DNA of 64,000 bases from assembly GCF_900187605.1 (NCBI RefSeq), contig NZ_FYEA01000004.1:124001-188000 (forward strand). Reading direction: 5' to 3'. This stretch comes from Pseudomonas sp. Irchel 3H7. Lineage in GTDB: Bacteria; Pseudomonadota; Gammaproteobacteria; Pseudomonadales; Pseudomonadaceae. The notes beneath the pieces are model-generated. The model saw only the letters and a list, made by a program, of their open reading frames with translations, had not been told where the DNA came from and searched no databases. This document shows, piece by piece, positions 18,610 through 27,278 of this stretch (position 1 is the first letter of the stretch; every line of letters begins with the position of its first letter). Position numbers and translations under genes: made by a program.

Positions 18610-20891
18610 GCCCGCGCTCCTCCAATAAGCTCGACCACTGCGTCGAGCAGGGCGTCGTCATGAAAACTGGCTTTGGCTAAATAATAGTCAGCGCCGGCAT
18701 CGAGGCCACGGCGGCGATCCTCTTCGCGATCCTTGTACGACACGACCATCACCGGCAGCGATTGCAGGCGATTGTCGCGGCGCAGCAGAGTTACCAGTTC
18801 GATGCCGTCCATGCGCGGCATGTCGATGTCGGTGATCAGCAAATCGAAGTCCTCCGAACGCAGTGCGTTCCAACCGTCCATGCCGTCCACCGCCACCGCA
18901 ACGTCGTAGCCGCGATTGAGCAGCAGTTTGCGTTGCAGCTCGCGCACGGTCAGCGAATCATCGACCACCAGCACGCGTTTGCGCGCGGCTTCGGCGGCTT
19001 GATTGCCGTGACGGGCGATGCGTTCAAGGCGCCCGGTATTGAGCAGTTTGTCCACCGAACGCATCATGTCTTCGACGTCGACGATCAGCACTACCGAGCC
19101 ATCGTCGAGCAGGGCGCCAGCGGAGATGTCCTGCACTTTGCCCAGCCGCTCGTCGAGTGGCAAGACCACCAGCGTGCGCTCGCCAATGAAACGCTCTACG
19201 GCAACGCCATAAATTGCATCGCGCTCGCGGATCACCACGACTTTGAGGGTTTCGCCACTGTTCTGGCTGGCCGGGCGGTTGAGCAACTGGCTGGCTGCGA
19301 CCAGCCCGGCGTGCTGGCCTTCGTGCCAGAAATGCTGACGGCCTTCGACCTGCACGATGTCCTCCGGCGCCAGATCACACATGCGCTCGATGTGCGCCAG
19401 CGGGAAGGCATACGCTTCTTCGCCAACTTCCACCACCAGACTGCGCACCACCGACAAGGTCAGCGGCACTTCCAGATGAAAGCGACTGCCCTCGCCTGCG
19501 GTCTGCTCCAACTCTACGGCGCCGCGCAACTGGCGAACCATGTGTTGAACGGCATCGAGGCCGACGCCCCGCCCGGACACTTCGGTGACCGTGTCGCGCA
19601 GGCTGAAACCAGGCAGAAAGAGGAAGGTCAGCAGTTCTTCCTCGCTCAACTGCGCCGCCGTTTCCGCTGGGGATAACTGCCGCTCGACAATGCTGCGGCG
19701 GACTTTTTCCAGGTCGACGCCGTTGCCGTCATCGCTCAATTCCAGCACTAGCAGACCGGCCTGATGCGAGGCGCGCAGGCGGATCAGGCCCTCTTCAGGC
19801 TTGCCCTTGAGCAGCCGTTGCTCCGGGGTTTCGATGCCGTGATCGACGGCGTTGCGCAACAAATGAGTCAGCGGTGCTTCGAGTTTCTCCAGCACGTCGC
19901 GGTCGACCTGGGTTTTCTCGCCTTCGATCTCCAGGCGTACCTGTTTGCCGAGGCTGCGGCCCAGATCGCGGACCATGCGCACCTGGCCGGTAAGCACATC
20001 GGCAAATGGCCGCATGCGGCAGGCCAACGCGGTGTCGTAAAGCACTTGCGCGCGTTGGCTGGCCTGCCAGGCGAATTCGTCGAGTTCGGCGTTTTTCTCG
20101 CTCAGCAGTTGCTGGGATTCGGCGAGCAAACGGCGCGCGTCTTCCAGGGCTTCCAGCGCTTCAAGGCTCAGCGCGTGTTCCTTGAGGTGCACGTTGAGGT
20201 TTTCCAACGCGCGCAGGCCGTTGTTCTGCATGCGCTTGAGGCGTTGCATGGTCGCCAGGTGCGGTTTCAGGCGTTGGGTTTCCACCAGCGATTTGCTCGA
20301 CAGATCGAGCAGGCTGTTCAGGCGCTCGGCGGTAACGCGCAAGACGCGTTCGCCACCTTCGGTAGTGCGTTTGTTTTTGCGTGGCGCTGGCTCTGGCGTC
20401 TCACTCGCAACGTCGATGACGGGCGCTGGCGGCGTCGGCTCAACTCGCGGAGCTTGCAGTTGCAATTCGGCCATGACTGGCGCTGCGACAGCAGTCGCGG
20501 ACGATGGATCCAGCAACTGCGCCATCAACGCCACATACGCTTCGATGTCAGCCGGTTGCGGAGCATTCGCTGGCGTGGCAATGCGCATCAGCAAATCGGT
20601 GCCCTGCAACAGCGCATCAATGTGCTCGGGGCGCAGCAATAACCGCCCTTCCTGCGCACTGACCAGGCAATCCTCCATGACATGCGCAACGCTGACACCG
20701 CTGTCGATGCCGACAATCCGCGCCGCACCTTTGAGCGAGTGCGCCGCGCGCATGCACGATTCCAGTTGATCGGCCTGGCTCGGGTTACGTTCCAGCGCCA
20801 GCAATCCGGCACTGAGCACTTGGGTCTGGGCTTCGGCTTCGAGGCTGAACAACTCCAGCAGCGAGGCGTCGCGCATTTGCTCGGGGGTCAT
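18606..20891 (-). CDS. wspE: WspE, hybrid CheA-type histidine kinase
   Basis: A 761-residue kinase. The N-terminal HPt domain has the phosphorylated H51 (AAHSLKGAARIVG). A proline-rich linker is followed by the dimerisation domain, the HATPase with NAVDHGIETPEQR and GRGVGLDAV, a CheW-like domain, and a C-terminal receiver (LLITDIDMPRMDG). It passes phosphate to WspR and WspF. The gene overlaps both neighbours by 4 bp, which fits a tightly coupled operon. Confidence 0.96.
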   Translation of the reverse strand: MTPEQMRDASLLELFSLEAEAQTQVLSAGLLALERNPSQADQLESCMRAAHSLKGAARIVGIDSGVSVAHVMEDCLVSAQEGRLLLRPEHIDALLQGTDLLMRIATPANAPQPADIEAYVALMAQLLDPSSATAVAAPVMAELQLQAPRVEPTPPAPVIDVASETPEPAPRKNKRTTEGGERVLRVTAERLNSLLDLSSKSLVETQRLKPHLATMQRLKRMQNNGLRALENLNVHLKEHALSLEALEALEDARRLLAESQQLLSEKNAELDEFAWQASQRAQVLYDTALACRMRPFADVLTGQVRMVRDLGRSLGKQVRLEIEGEKTQVDRDVLEKLEAPLTHLLRNAVDHGIETPEQRLLKGKPEEGLIRLRASHQAGLLVLELSDDGNGVDLEKVRRSIVERQLSPAETAAQLSEEELLTFLFLPGFSLRDTVTEVSGRGVGLDAVQHMVRQLRGAVELEQTAGEGSRFHLEVPLTLSVVRSLVVEVGEEAYAFPLAHIERMCDLAPEDIVQVEGRQHFWHEGQHAGLVAASQLLNRPASQNSGETLKVVVIRERDAIYGVAVERFIGERTLVVLPLDERLGKVQDISAGALLDDGSVVLIVDVEDMMRSVDKLLNTGRLERIARHGNQAAEAARKRVLVVDDSLTVRELQRKLLLNRGYDVAVAVDGMDGWNALRSEDFDLLITDIDMPRMDGIELVTLLRRDNRLQSLPVMVVSYKDREEDRRRGLDAGADYYLAKASFHDDALLDAVVELIGGARA

Positions 20892-21571
20892 GTGAGGCTC
20901 CGGGTCACGGCGGACAACAGCTGTTCTTCATCCAGCCAACGCAGGCTGCGACCGCGATATTGCAGAACGCCACGGGTGTATTTCGCGCTGGCTTGCGCCC
21001 CGGACTGCGATGCCGCATCAAGAATGCGCTCGTCGATGGCATGAATGCCGTCGACCTCATCCACCGGCACCACCACCGGTCCGCCATGGGCGGCAATGAT
21101 CAACATGCGCGGCATGATTCTCGCGCCTGTGGCTGGCGCCGAGTTGCCATCCAGATCAAGCAACTCAACCAGCGACAGGCACGCCACCAGCGCGCCGCGT
21201 ACATTGGCCACACCGAGCAAGGCGCGCGAGCGCTGGTGCGGCAACGAGTGAATCGCCTGCAACGGTGCCACTTCAACAAGGCTGCGCGTCGCCAGTCCCA
21301 GCCATTCTTCGCCGAGACGGAACATCAGCAACGAGCGGGTTTTCACATCGCTTTCTACGGCAGTCGCCACCGGGTCGCGCTCGTCCTGCTGCAACGCATA
21401 ACGGTCGAGCAAGCGCGTGGCAGCGGCGGAATACACCGAGCAATTGCGGCAATGAATGTGGTCTTCAAGCAGCGGACAGGACTTGTCGCCATGAATGCCG
21501 ATGCGGTTCCAGCAATCGTCGATGGCCCGGGCGTCTTCGTGGGTGACGTTCAAGGTGTCGGACGGGATCAT
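20888..21571 (-). CDS. wspD: WspD, CheW-type scaffold
   Basis: A 227-residue coupling protein with a C-terminal CheW domain (about 75-220; MFRLGEEWLGLATRSLVEV). The N-terminal extension carries clustered Cys and His (C20, C32, H38, H40, C41, C44, in DDCW, SCPLL and HCRNC), which could bind a metal or form a redox site. It links the WspA receptor array to the WspE kinase in the cytoplasm. It overlaps wspC and wspE by 4 bp each. Confidence 0.93.
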   Translation of the reverse strand: MIPSDTLNVTHEDARAIDDCWNRIGIHGDKSCPLLEDHIHCRNCSVYSAAATRLLDRYALQQDERDPVATAVESDVKTRSLLMFRLGEEWLGLATRSLVEVAPLQAIHSLPHQRSRALLGVANVRGALVACLSLVELLDLDGNSAPATGARIMPRMLIIAAHGGPVVVPVDEVDGIHAIDERILDAASQSGAQASAKYTRGVLQYRGRSLRWLDEEQLLSAVTRSLT

Positions 21572-22839
21572 CGTTTACGCTCACTGTCGGCGGTGCGCCC
21601 GCTGCGGGCGGCGCGCTCCTGCAATCGTCTGGCACCGACGCTGTCGCCCTGGGCCTGCAGCAATGCGGCCAGGTGCATCAACGCTTCGGGATGTTGCGGT
21701 TCGAGGTACAACGCCTTGCGGTAGAAACCCTGGGCTTCGAGGGTCAGGCCGGCGACATCGCTGAGCAAGCCGAGCCAGTAAAAGACTTGGGCCACCGGTT
21801 CGTGGCTGCGCAAATACTGTTCGCACGCCGCCCGGGCTTCGGCGCTTTTGCCTTCGTTAGCCAGTGCAGCGATGTTGGCCAGCAACGTCGCCGCGTCCGG
21901 GTTCGCGCTTTTGCTGGCGATTGGCAGTGGTGTTACGGCAGCAAACGGTCGATTGCGCACCGGCGCTGGCGGCGTGCTGCGCTGCGGTTGGCTGATCGGC
22001 ACCGCGATCGGTTTGGCTGTCGGCAGCGGTTCGGGATGCGGCTCACTGTGGCGACTGAAGGCAAAGGATTGCGGGATGCCGATCGAACGCATGCCCAACC
22101 GCCCAAGCAAACTGCCCTCGGCCGGGCCGATAAACAGCACGCCATCGAAGTGCGTCAGGCGCTTGAGCACCTCGAACACCAGTTTTTGCGTCGGCTGATC
22201 GAAATAGATCAGCAGGTTGCGGCAGAACACGAAATCGAACGCCGGCTCACTGGCCAGCAGCGTCGGATCGAGCACGTTGCCGACCTGCAAACGCACTTGC
22301 TCACGGACGTTTTCATTGACTCGATGACCGTCCTGCTCAGACGTGAAGTGCCGCTCGCGAAAGTCCAGATCCTGACCGCGAAACGAATTCTTGCCGTACA
22401 ACGCGCGCCGCGCCTTCTCCACCGACAGCGGACTGACGTCCATGCCGTCGACCTTGAACTGATGAGGCTTGAGCCCGGCATCGAGCAAGGCCATGGCAAT
22501 CGAATACGGTTCTTCGCCGGTGGAACACGGCAGGCTGAGGATGCGCAAGGCACGCATGTTGTTCAGTTCGCCAAGGCGTTTGCGGGCGAGTTTGCCCAGC
22601 GTCGCGAAAGATTCCGGGTAGCGGAAAAACCATGTCTCGGGAACGATCACCGCTTCGATCAACGCTTGTTGTTCATCCCGCGAGCCTTGCAGCAACTGCC
22701 AATACTCATTGGCATGCGCCGCTTGCGAGAGCGTGGTGCGCTGACGCACCGCGCGCTCAATGATCGCCGGGCCCACCGACGTCACATCGAGGCCGATGCG
22801 CTCCTTGAGAAAGTCGAAAAAACGTTGATCGCCGCTCAT
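21568..22839 (-). CDS. wspC: WspC, CheR-type methyltransferase with TPR
   Basis: A 423-residue SAM-dependent methyltransferase that methylates WspA glutamates. The CheR N-terminal helical domain and Rossmann core show LSLPCSTGEEPYSIAM (SAM site) and FDFVFCRNLLIYF. A Pro/Ala-rich linker (about 275-315) leads to a C-terminal TPR-like region (about 320-410). It counteracts WspF. It overlaps wspB and wspD by 4 bp. Confidence 0.95.
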   Translation of the reverse strand: MSGDQRFFDFLKERIGLDVTSVGPAIIERAVRQRTTLSQAAHANEYWQLLQGSRDEQQALIEAVIVPETWFFRYPESFATLGKLARKRLGELNNMRALRILSLPCSTGEEPYSIAMALLDAGLKPHQFKVDGMDVSPLSVEKARRALYGKNSFRGQDLDFRERHFTSEQDGHRVNENVREQVRLQVGNVLDPTLLASEPAFDFVFCRNLLIYFDQPTQKLVFEVLKRLTHFDGVLFIGPAEGSLLGRLGMRSIGIPQSFAFSRHSEPHPEPLPTAKPIAVPISQPQRSTPPAPVRNRPFAAVTPLPIASKSANPDAATLLANIAALANEGKSAEARAACEQYLRSHEPVAQVFYWLGLLSDVAGLTLEAQGFYRKALYLEPQHPEALMHLAALLQAQGDSVGARRLQERAARSGRTADSERKR

Positions 22840-23372
22840 GGCTGCGCCTCAAGCTGCGCCGGATTCAACGGCGGATCGGGGAACAGCAAAGTACGCACGG
22901 CGTCATCGAGCAAATCATTGACCCGTACCCATTGCACCAATCCCTGCGCATCTTCACGCACCGGGCCGAGGTAAGGCGCCTCGCGGTTGTCGAGGCCGTA
23001 AGGCTGAAACTCTTGCGGATGGCAACGCAGGGTGTCGGTGGCCTGTTCCAGAATCAGCCCAAGCCATTGCGCCGGTTGCGACTGATCAGGCTGGTAATTG
23101 ACCAGCACCAGACGCGTGCTGGTACGCGCCTGAGCGGGATGGCCAAAGGTCAATGCGCTGAGGTCGATTACCGGGACTACCGCACCGCGATAAGCGAACA
23201 CACCGGCAACCCATTGCGGCGCCCGCGCGATCGGCTTCAACGGCAGGCGCGGCAACACTTCGGCGACTTCAGTAGCGCGCAGGGCGTAACGTTCGCTACC
23301 GATGCGAAACAGCAGGAACAACGCCGGCTTCGCCACCTGCGCGGCGCTGCGTTTGGCGATGATTTCGCTCAT
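22836..23372 (-). CDS. wspB: WspB, CheW-type scaffold
   Basis: A 178-residue CheW domain protein (FRIGSERYALRATEVAEVLP, later GVFAYRGAVVPVIDLS) that connects WspA to WspE. It is smaller than WspD and has no Cys-rich extension. Its start shares one base with the wspA stop (TGATG), so it is translationally coupled. Confidence 0.95.
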   Translation of the reverse strand: MSEIIAKRSAAQVAKPALFLLFRIGSERYALRATEVAEVLPRLPLKPIARAPQWVAGVFAYRGAVVPVIDLSALTFGHPAQARTSTRLVLVNYQPDQSQPAQWLGLILEQATDTLRCHPQEFQPYGLDNREAPYLGPVREDAQGLVQWVRVNDLLDDAVRTLLFPDPPLNPAQLEAQP

Positions 23373-24994
23373 CAGACTTTGAATCGCGAAACGCCGCTGC
23401 GCAGCCCGACGGCCACCTGGCTCAGTTCGTCGATGGCGAAACTGGCCTGACGCAACGACTCGACGGTCTGGCTGCTGGCATCACCCAGTTGCACCAGCGC
23501 GTGGTTGATCTGCTCGGCACCGGTGGCCTGCGCCTGCATGCCCTCGTTGACCATCAACACCCGCGGCGCCAGCGCCTGCACCTGATGGATGATCTGCGAC
23601 AGCTGCTCGCCAACCTGCTGCACTTCGGACATGCCACGGCGTACTTCTTCGGAGAACTTGTCCATGCCCATCACACCCGCCGACACCGCCGACTGGATCT
23701 CGCGAACCATTTGCTCGATGTCGTAAGTGGCCACGGCGGTCTGATCCGCCAGACGCCGCACTTCCGTGGCGACCACGGCAAAACCGCGTCCGTACTCGCC
23801 GGCCTTCTCGGCTTCAATCGCTGCGTTGAGCGACAACAGGTTAGTCTGATCGGCGACTTTGACGATGGTCACCACCACCTGATTGATGTTGCCGGCCTTC
23901 TCGTTGAGGATCGCCAGTTTGGCGTTGACCAGATCGGCCGCGCCCATCACCGAGTGCATGGTGTCTTCCATGCGCGCCAGACCTTGCTGGCCGGAGCCGG
24001 CCAGCACTGAGGCCTGATCGGCGGCGGTGGACACTTCGGTCATGGTGCGCACCAAGTCGCGCGAGGTGGCGGCGATCTCGCGCGACGTCGCGCCGATTTC
24101 GGTAGTGGTGGCAGCGGTTTCGGTGGCGGTGGCTTGTTGTTGCTTGGAGGTGGCGGCGATCTCGGTCACCGAAGTGGTCACCTGCACCGAGGAGCGCTGG
24201 GCTTGCGACACCAGCGCGGTCAGCTCGGTCATCATGTCGTTGAAGCCGGTTTCGACGGCGCCGAATTCGTCCTTGCGATCGAGGTTCAGACGCGAACTGA
24301 GGTCACCGGTGCGCATGGTTTCGAGGATCTGCACAATGCGGTTCATCGGCGCCATGATTGCGCGCATCAGCAACAGACCGCACAGGCCAGCGGCGAGGAC
24401 AGCGACCAACAGGGAAATGAACATGCTGACTTTGGCTGCGGCCACGGCATCGTCGATATTGTTCATGGCCTGATCGGCGACTGTCTTGTTTTCGCCGATG
24501 ATGTCGTTGAGCTTCATGCGCCCGGAATACCAGGCAGGCGTGAGCTTGTCGTGGAACATCCTGACCGCGTCCGCTTCCAGGTTGCGTTTGTGCAGATCCA
24601 GCACGGCATCCTGAATCTGGATGTAGGCGTCGTGATACTTCTCGAACGCGGCGAACTCGACACGATCCTCGTCGGTCGCCATGGTTTTGCGATAGTTGGC
24701 CATCTGCTCCTGCAGACGAGCCTCGAACGCCTTGTAGTCAGCCGCGTCCTCGCTGGAAATCCCCTGGCCTTCCTTGAGCCCGAGCAGTTCCTGAGTCTGC
24801 AGATAGCTGTCGACCCACGCGCCGCGAATCATCGAGCTGTAATAGACGCCGGGAATCGCGTCATCACGCACGCTGTTTTCACTGACCTCGATCTTCAACA
24901 GCCGTGAATACGAAACGACGACCATCAGCAACATGATGGCGATAATCACCGCAAAGCTCGCCAAAATGCGTTGGCGCAACGTCCAGTTCTTCAC
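23372..24994 (-). CDS. wspA: WspA, membrane chemoreceptor
   Basis: A 540-residue methyl-accepting protein that senses surface contact or envelope stress and activates WspE. The first transmembrane helix is at about 10-30. A periplasmic four-helix-type domain (about 31-185) follows, then a second helix at about 188-210, HAMP, and a long MCP signalling coiled coil with the hairpin-tip region around DQTNLLSLNAAIEAEKAGE. No C-terminal CheR/CheB tether pentapeptide is present; the protein ends RFKV. It is the first gene of the Wsp operon, so its promoter lies upstream of 24994. Confidence 0.96.
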   Translation of the reverse strand: MKNWTLRQRILASFAVIIAIMLLMVVVSYSRLLKIEVSENSVRDDAIPGVYYSSMIRGAWVDSYLQTQELLGLKEGQGISSEDAADYKAFEARLQEQMANYRKTMATDEDRVEFAAFEKYHDAYIQIQDAVLDLHKRNLEADAVRMFHDKLTPAWYSGRMKLNDIIGENKTVADQAMNNIDDAVAAAKVSMFISLLVAVLAAGLCGLLLMRAIMAPMNRIVQILETMRTGDLSSRLNLDRKDEFGAVETGFNDMMTELTALVSQAQRSSVQVTTSVTEIAATSKQQQATATETAATTTEIGATSREIAATSRDLVRTMTEVSTAADQASVLAGSGQQGLARMEDTMHSVMGAADLVNAKLAILNEKAGNINQVVVTIVKVADQTNLLSLNAAIEAEKAGEYGRGFAVVATEVRRLADQTAVATYDIEQMVREIQSAVSAGVMGMDKFSEEVRRGMSEVQQVGEQLSQIIHQVQALAPRVLMVNEGMQAQATGAEQINHALVQLGDASSQTVESLRQASFAIDELSQVAVGLRSGVSRFKV

Positions 24995-25361
24995 AGTGAT
25001 TCCTCGTGCCTAGTCGAAATGCGGGGAGTATAGCCGAGGGCGGTGTTTCATTTATAAGACGCTTTGTAACCCTCGGGCCTGTCCGCCTTGGTCGCGGGAG
25101 GGCTCTGGGCTGGGACTGTCCGACAATTGCGGGTGGGCGTGCCAGTGGGGTAATGGCAAAAGGAGGCGATAGATCGGCCATGGCGTATGCAGTGAGGCTG
25201 AAACATCATCGCGAGCAAGCTCCGTGCACGCCGGAATAACCTGTGGGAGCGAGCTTGCTCGCGAAGAGGCCGGAACGGTCAACATCGATGTCGTCTGACC
25301 CGGCGCTTTCGCGAGCAGGCTCGCTCCCACAGGGGGTTGCGATTGTTAAAGCACGCTGTCT
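24995..25361. other. Intergenic region upstream of wspA
   Basis: 367 bp with no supportable gene; small open frames lack ribosome-binding sites and family features. The part nearest wspA should hold the Wsp promoter. The rest contains the palindromic repeat near 25.24-25.33 kb. I cannot point to a sigma-specific promoter by eye. Confidence 0.5.
25206..25333. repeat. Palindromic repeat, TGTGGGAGCGAGC family
   Basis: The inverted arms cctgtgggagcgagcttgct and complement flank about 45 bp (25240-25333). A degenerate extra half-copy (catcgcgagcaagctccg) precedes it at 25206-25224. Other copies are at 33.08 kb and, inside out, at 56.4 kb. Confidence 0.85.
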
Positions 25362-26084
25362 CTACACAGAGGCCTGCCGCACCTGCTTCTCCAGTTCCAC
25401 CTTCAAACCTGGCTCCAGCTTCAACTGGCGCGCCAGTTCATCCAGATATGACTTCTCCATGAAGTTCTCCTCATCCACCAGCATTACACTGGCGATGTAC
25501 ATTTCTGCCGCCATCTCCGGCGTGCTCGCGGCCCGTGCGACGTCGGTGGGGTCGAGGGGTTTGTTGAGTTCGGCGTGGAGCCAGTTCTGTAGCTCCTGAT
25601 CGTTGTCGAGTTTGGTGAATTCGCCTTCGATCAGTTGACGCTCGCGGTCATCGATGTGGCCGTCGGCCTTCGCGGCAGCGACCAGCGCCTTGAGAATGGC
25701 CTGGCTGTGTTGTTCGGCCTGCACCGGAGGCAGACGGTCGAGGGTCTGTGGTTCGCGTTGCGGGGCCGTGCCTTTTTGCGCGTTGTAGTTGCCGTAGGCC
25801 TTGTAGGCCAGTACGCCCAGCGCGGCCAGCCCGCCGTAGATCGCGACTTTACCGCCGACCTTGCGCACTTTCTTGTTACCGAGCAACAAGCCCATCGCGC
25901 CAGCAGCTAACGCGCCACCACCTGCGCCGGACAAAAGACTGCCGAGGCCGCCAGTGCCTGAAGAACCGCCGAGCAAACCGCCCAAGCCACCGGCCGCCGG
26001 TTTGTTGTGCGTTCCGCCAGCCTTGTTCTGCAACAGATCCTGGCCAGATTTAAGCAGTTGATCGAGCAATCCACGGGTGTTCAT
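25362..26084 (-). CDS. DUF533 / TerB-family inner-membrane protein
   Basis: A 240-residue protein similar to YebE. An N-terminal low-complexity Gly-rich region (about 25-70) runs into one hydrophobic helix (about 77-95). A C-terminal TerB-like helical domain (about 125-235) carries acidic metal-type segments (AAKADGHIDDRERQLIEGEF). The function is unknown; YebE is a stress-induced envelope protein in enterics. It is transcribed alone, divergent from the LysR gene. Confidence 0.85.
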   Translation of the reverse strand: MNTRGLLDQLLKSGQDLLQNKAGGTHNKPAAGGLGGLLGGSSGTGGLGSLLSGAGGGALAAGAMGLLLGNKKVRKVGGKVAIYGGLAALGVLAYKAYGNYNAQKGTAPQREPQTLDRLPPVQAEQHSQAILKALVAAAKADGHIDDRERQLIEGEFTKLDNDQELQNWLHAELNKPLDPTDVARAASTPEMAAEMYIASVMLVDEENFMEKSYLDELARQLKLEPGLKVELEKQVRQASV

Positions 26085-26262
26085 GTTCCGCCTCCAAAAC
26101 AGGGGTTATCCGGATCTATAAGGCCCTCAGCCTAGTTCGAAAGTGCCCCTGCCCGGCCCGCGAGTGTGCTTCCAGATGTTGCTCAGTACGCCCGAGCCGT
26201 TCGCGAAAATAGATATACACTCAGGCCAATCTATAAAAACCGCCCACTGGGTACCCCTTCTC

Positions 26263-27177
26263 ATGATGACCTTGCGTCAGATTCGTCATTTCATCGCCGT
26301 GGCCGAGACCGGCTCGATCTCCGCCGCCGCACAAACTGCATTCATTTCCCAATCGACTCTGACGCTGGCGATCCAGCAACTCGAAGAGGAAATCGGCGTC
26401 AGCCTGTTCAGCCGCCACGCCAAGGGCATGACCCTGACGCATCAAGGGCATCAATTCCTGCGTCAGGCGCACCTGATTCTCGCGACCGTCGACAACGCCA
26501 AGCGCAGCCTGCAACAGAGTACCGATCAGGTCGCCGGGCAGTTGATCGTCGGCGTGACCAGTCTGGTCGCCGGTTATTACCTAGCGGATTTGCTCACACG
26601 ATTCCAACGCGCCTATCCCAATGTCGAGATCCGTGTGATGGAAGACGAGCGCCCTTACATCGAGCATTTGCTGGTCAGCGGCGAGATTGATGTCGGCGTG
26701 CTGATCCTCTCCAACCTCGAAGATCGTCACGCTTTGCAAACTGAAGTACTGACCCACTCACCGCACCGTTTGTGGCTGCCAGCCCAGCATCCACTGCTGG
26801 AGCACGACAGCATCAACCTCGCCGACGTTGCCCGCGAACCTCTGATTCAACTGAACGTCGATGAGATGGATCGCAATGCCCAGCGTTTCTGGCGCGGTTC
26901 CGGGCTGCAACCGAAGATCACTCTGCGAACCGCGTCCACCGAGGCTGTACGAAGTCTGGTTGCCGCCGGTTTGGGCGTGTCGATTCAACCGGACATGACT
27001 TATCGCCCGTGGTCACTGGAGGGCGACATCATCGAAGCGCGTCCGATCGCCGACCTCAACCAGACCCTCGACGTTGGTCTGGCCTGGCGTCGTGGCACCG
27101 CGCGCCCGGCATTGGTCGACCCATTCCTGACCGTAGCCCGTGAACAACCCCACGGCGGACGCAAGCCATCTATTTAA
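26263..27177 (+). CDS. LysR-family regulator of the adjacent catabolic cluster
   Basis: A 304-residue activator-type regulator. The winged helix-turn-helix is at the N-terminus (TLRQIRHFIAVAETGSISAA, then QSTLTLAIQQLEEEIG), followed by a substrate-binding fold. Tandem ATGs at 26263 and 26266 are both possible starts; neither has a strong ribosome-binding site. It stands 101 bp before, and on the same strand as, the aldehyde dehydrogenase and ABC importer genes, so it probably controls them. The inducer is unknown; polyamines or their aldehydes are the natural guess. Confidence 0.9.
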   Translation: MMTLRQIRHFIAVAETGSISAAAQTAFISQSTLTLAIQQLEEEIGVSLFSRHAKGMTLTHQGHQFLRQAHLILATVDNAKRSLQQSTDQVAGQLIVGVTSLVAGYYLADLLTRFQRAYPNVEIRVMEDERPYIEHLLVSGEIDVGVLILSNLEDRHALQTEVLTHSPHRLWLPAQHPLLEHDSINLADVAREPLIQLNVDEMDRNAQRFWRGSGLQPKITLRTASTEAVRSLVAAGLGVSIQPDMTYRPWSLEGDIIEARPIADLNQTLDVGLAWRRGTARPALVDPFLTVAREQPHGGRKPSI

Positions 27178-27278
27178 TCGAACACAGCCTTCAGTATTTA
27201 GAATTTGTCGACCTCGGAGCCGCGCACTAGTCTTGCTGCATCTATAAGACGGTCGGCTCCCGATATCAGGGAGCAACA

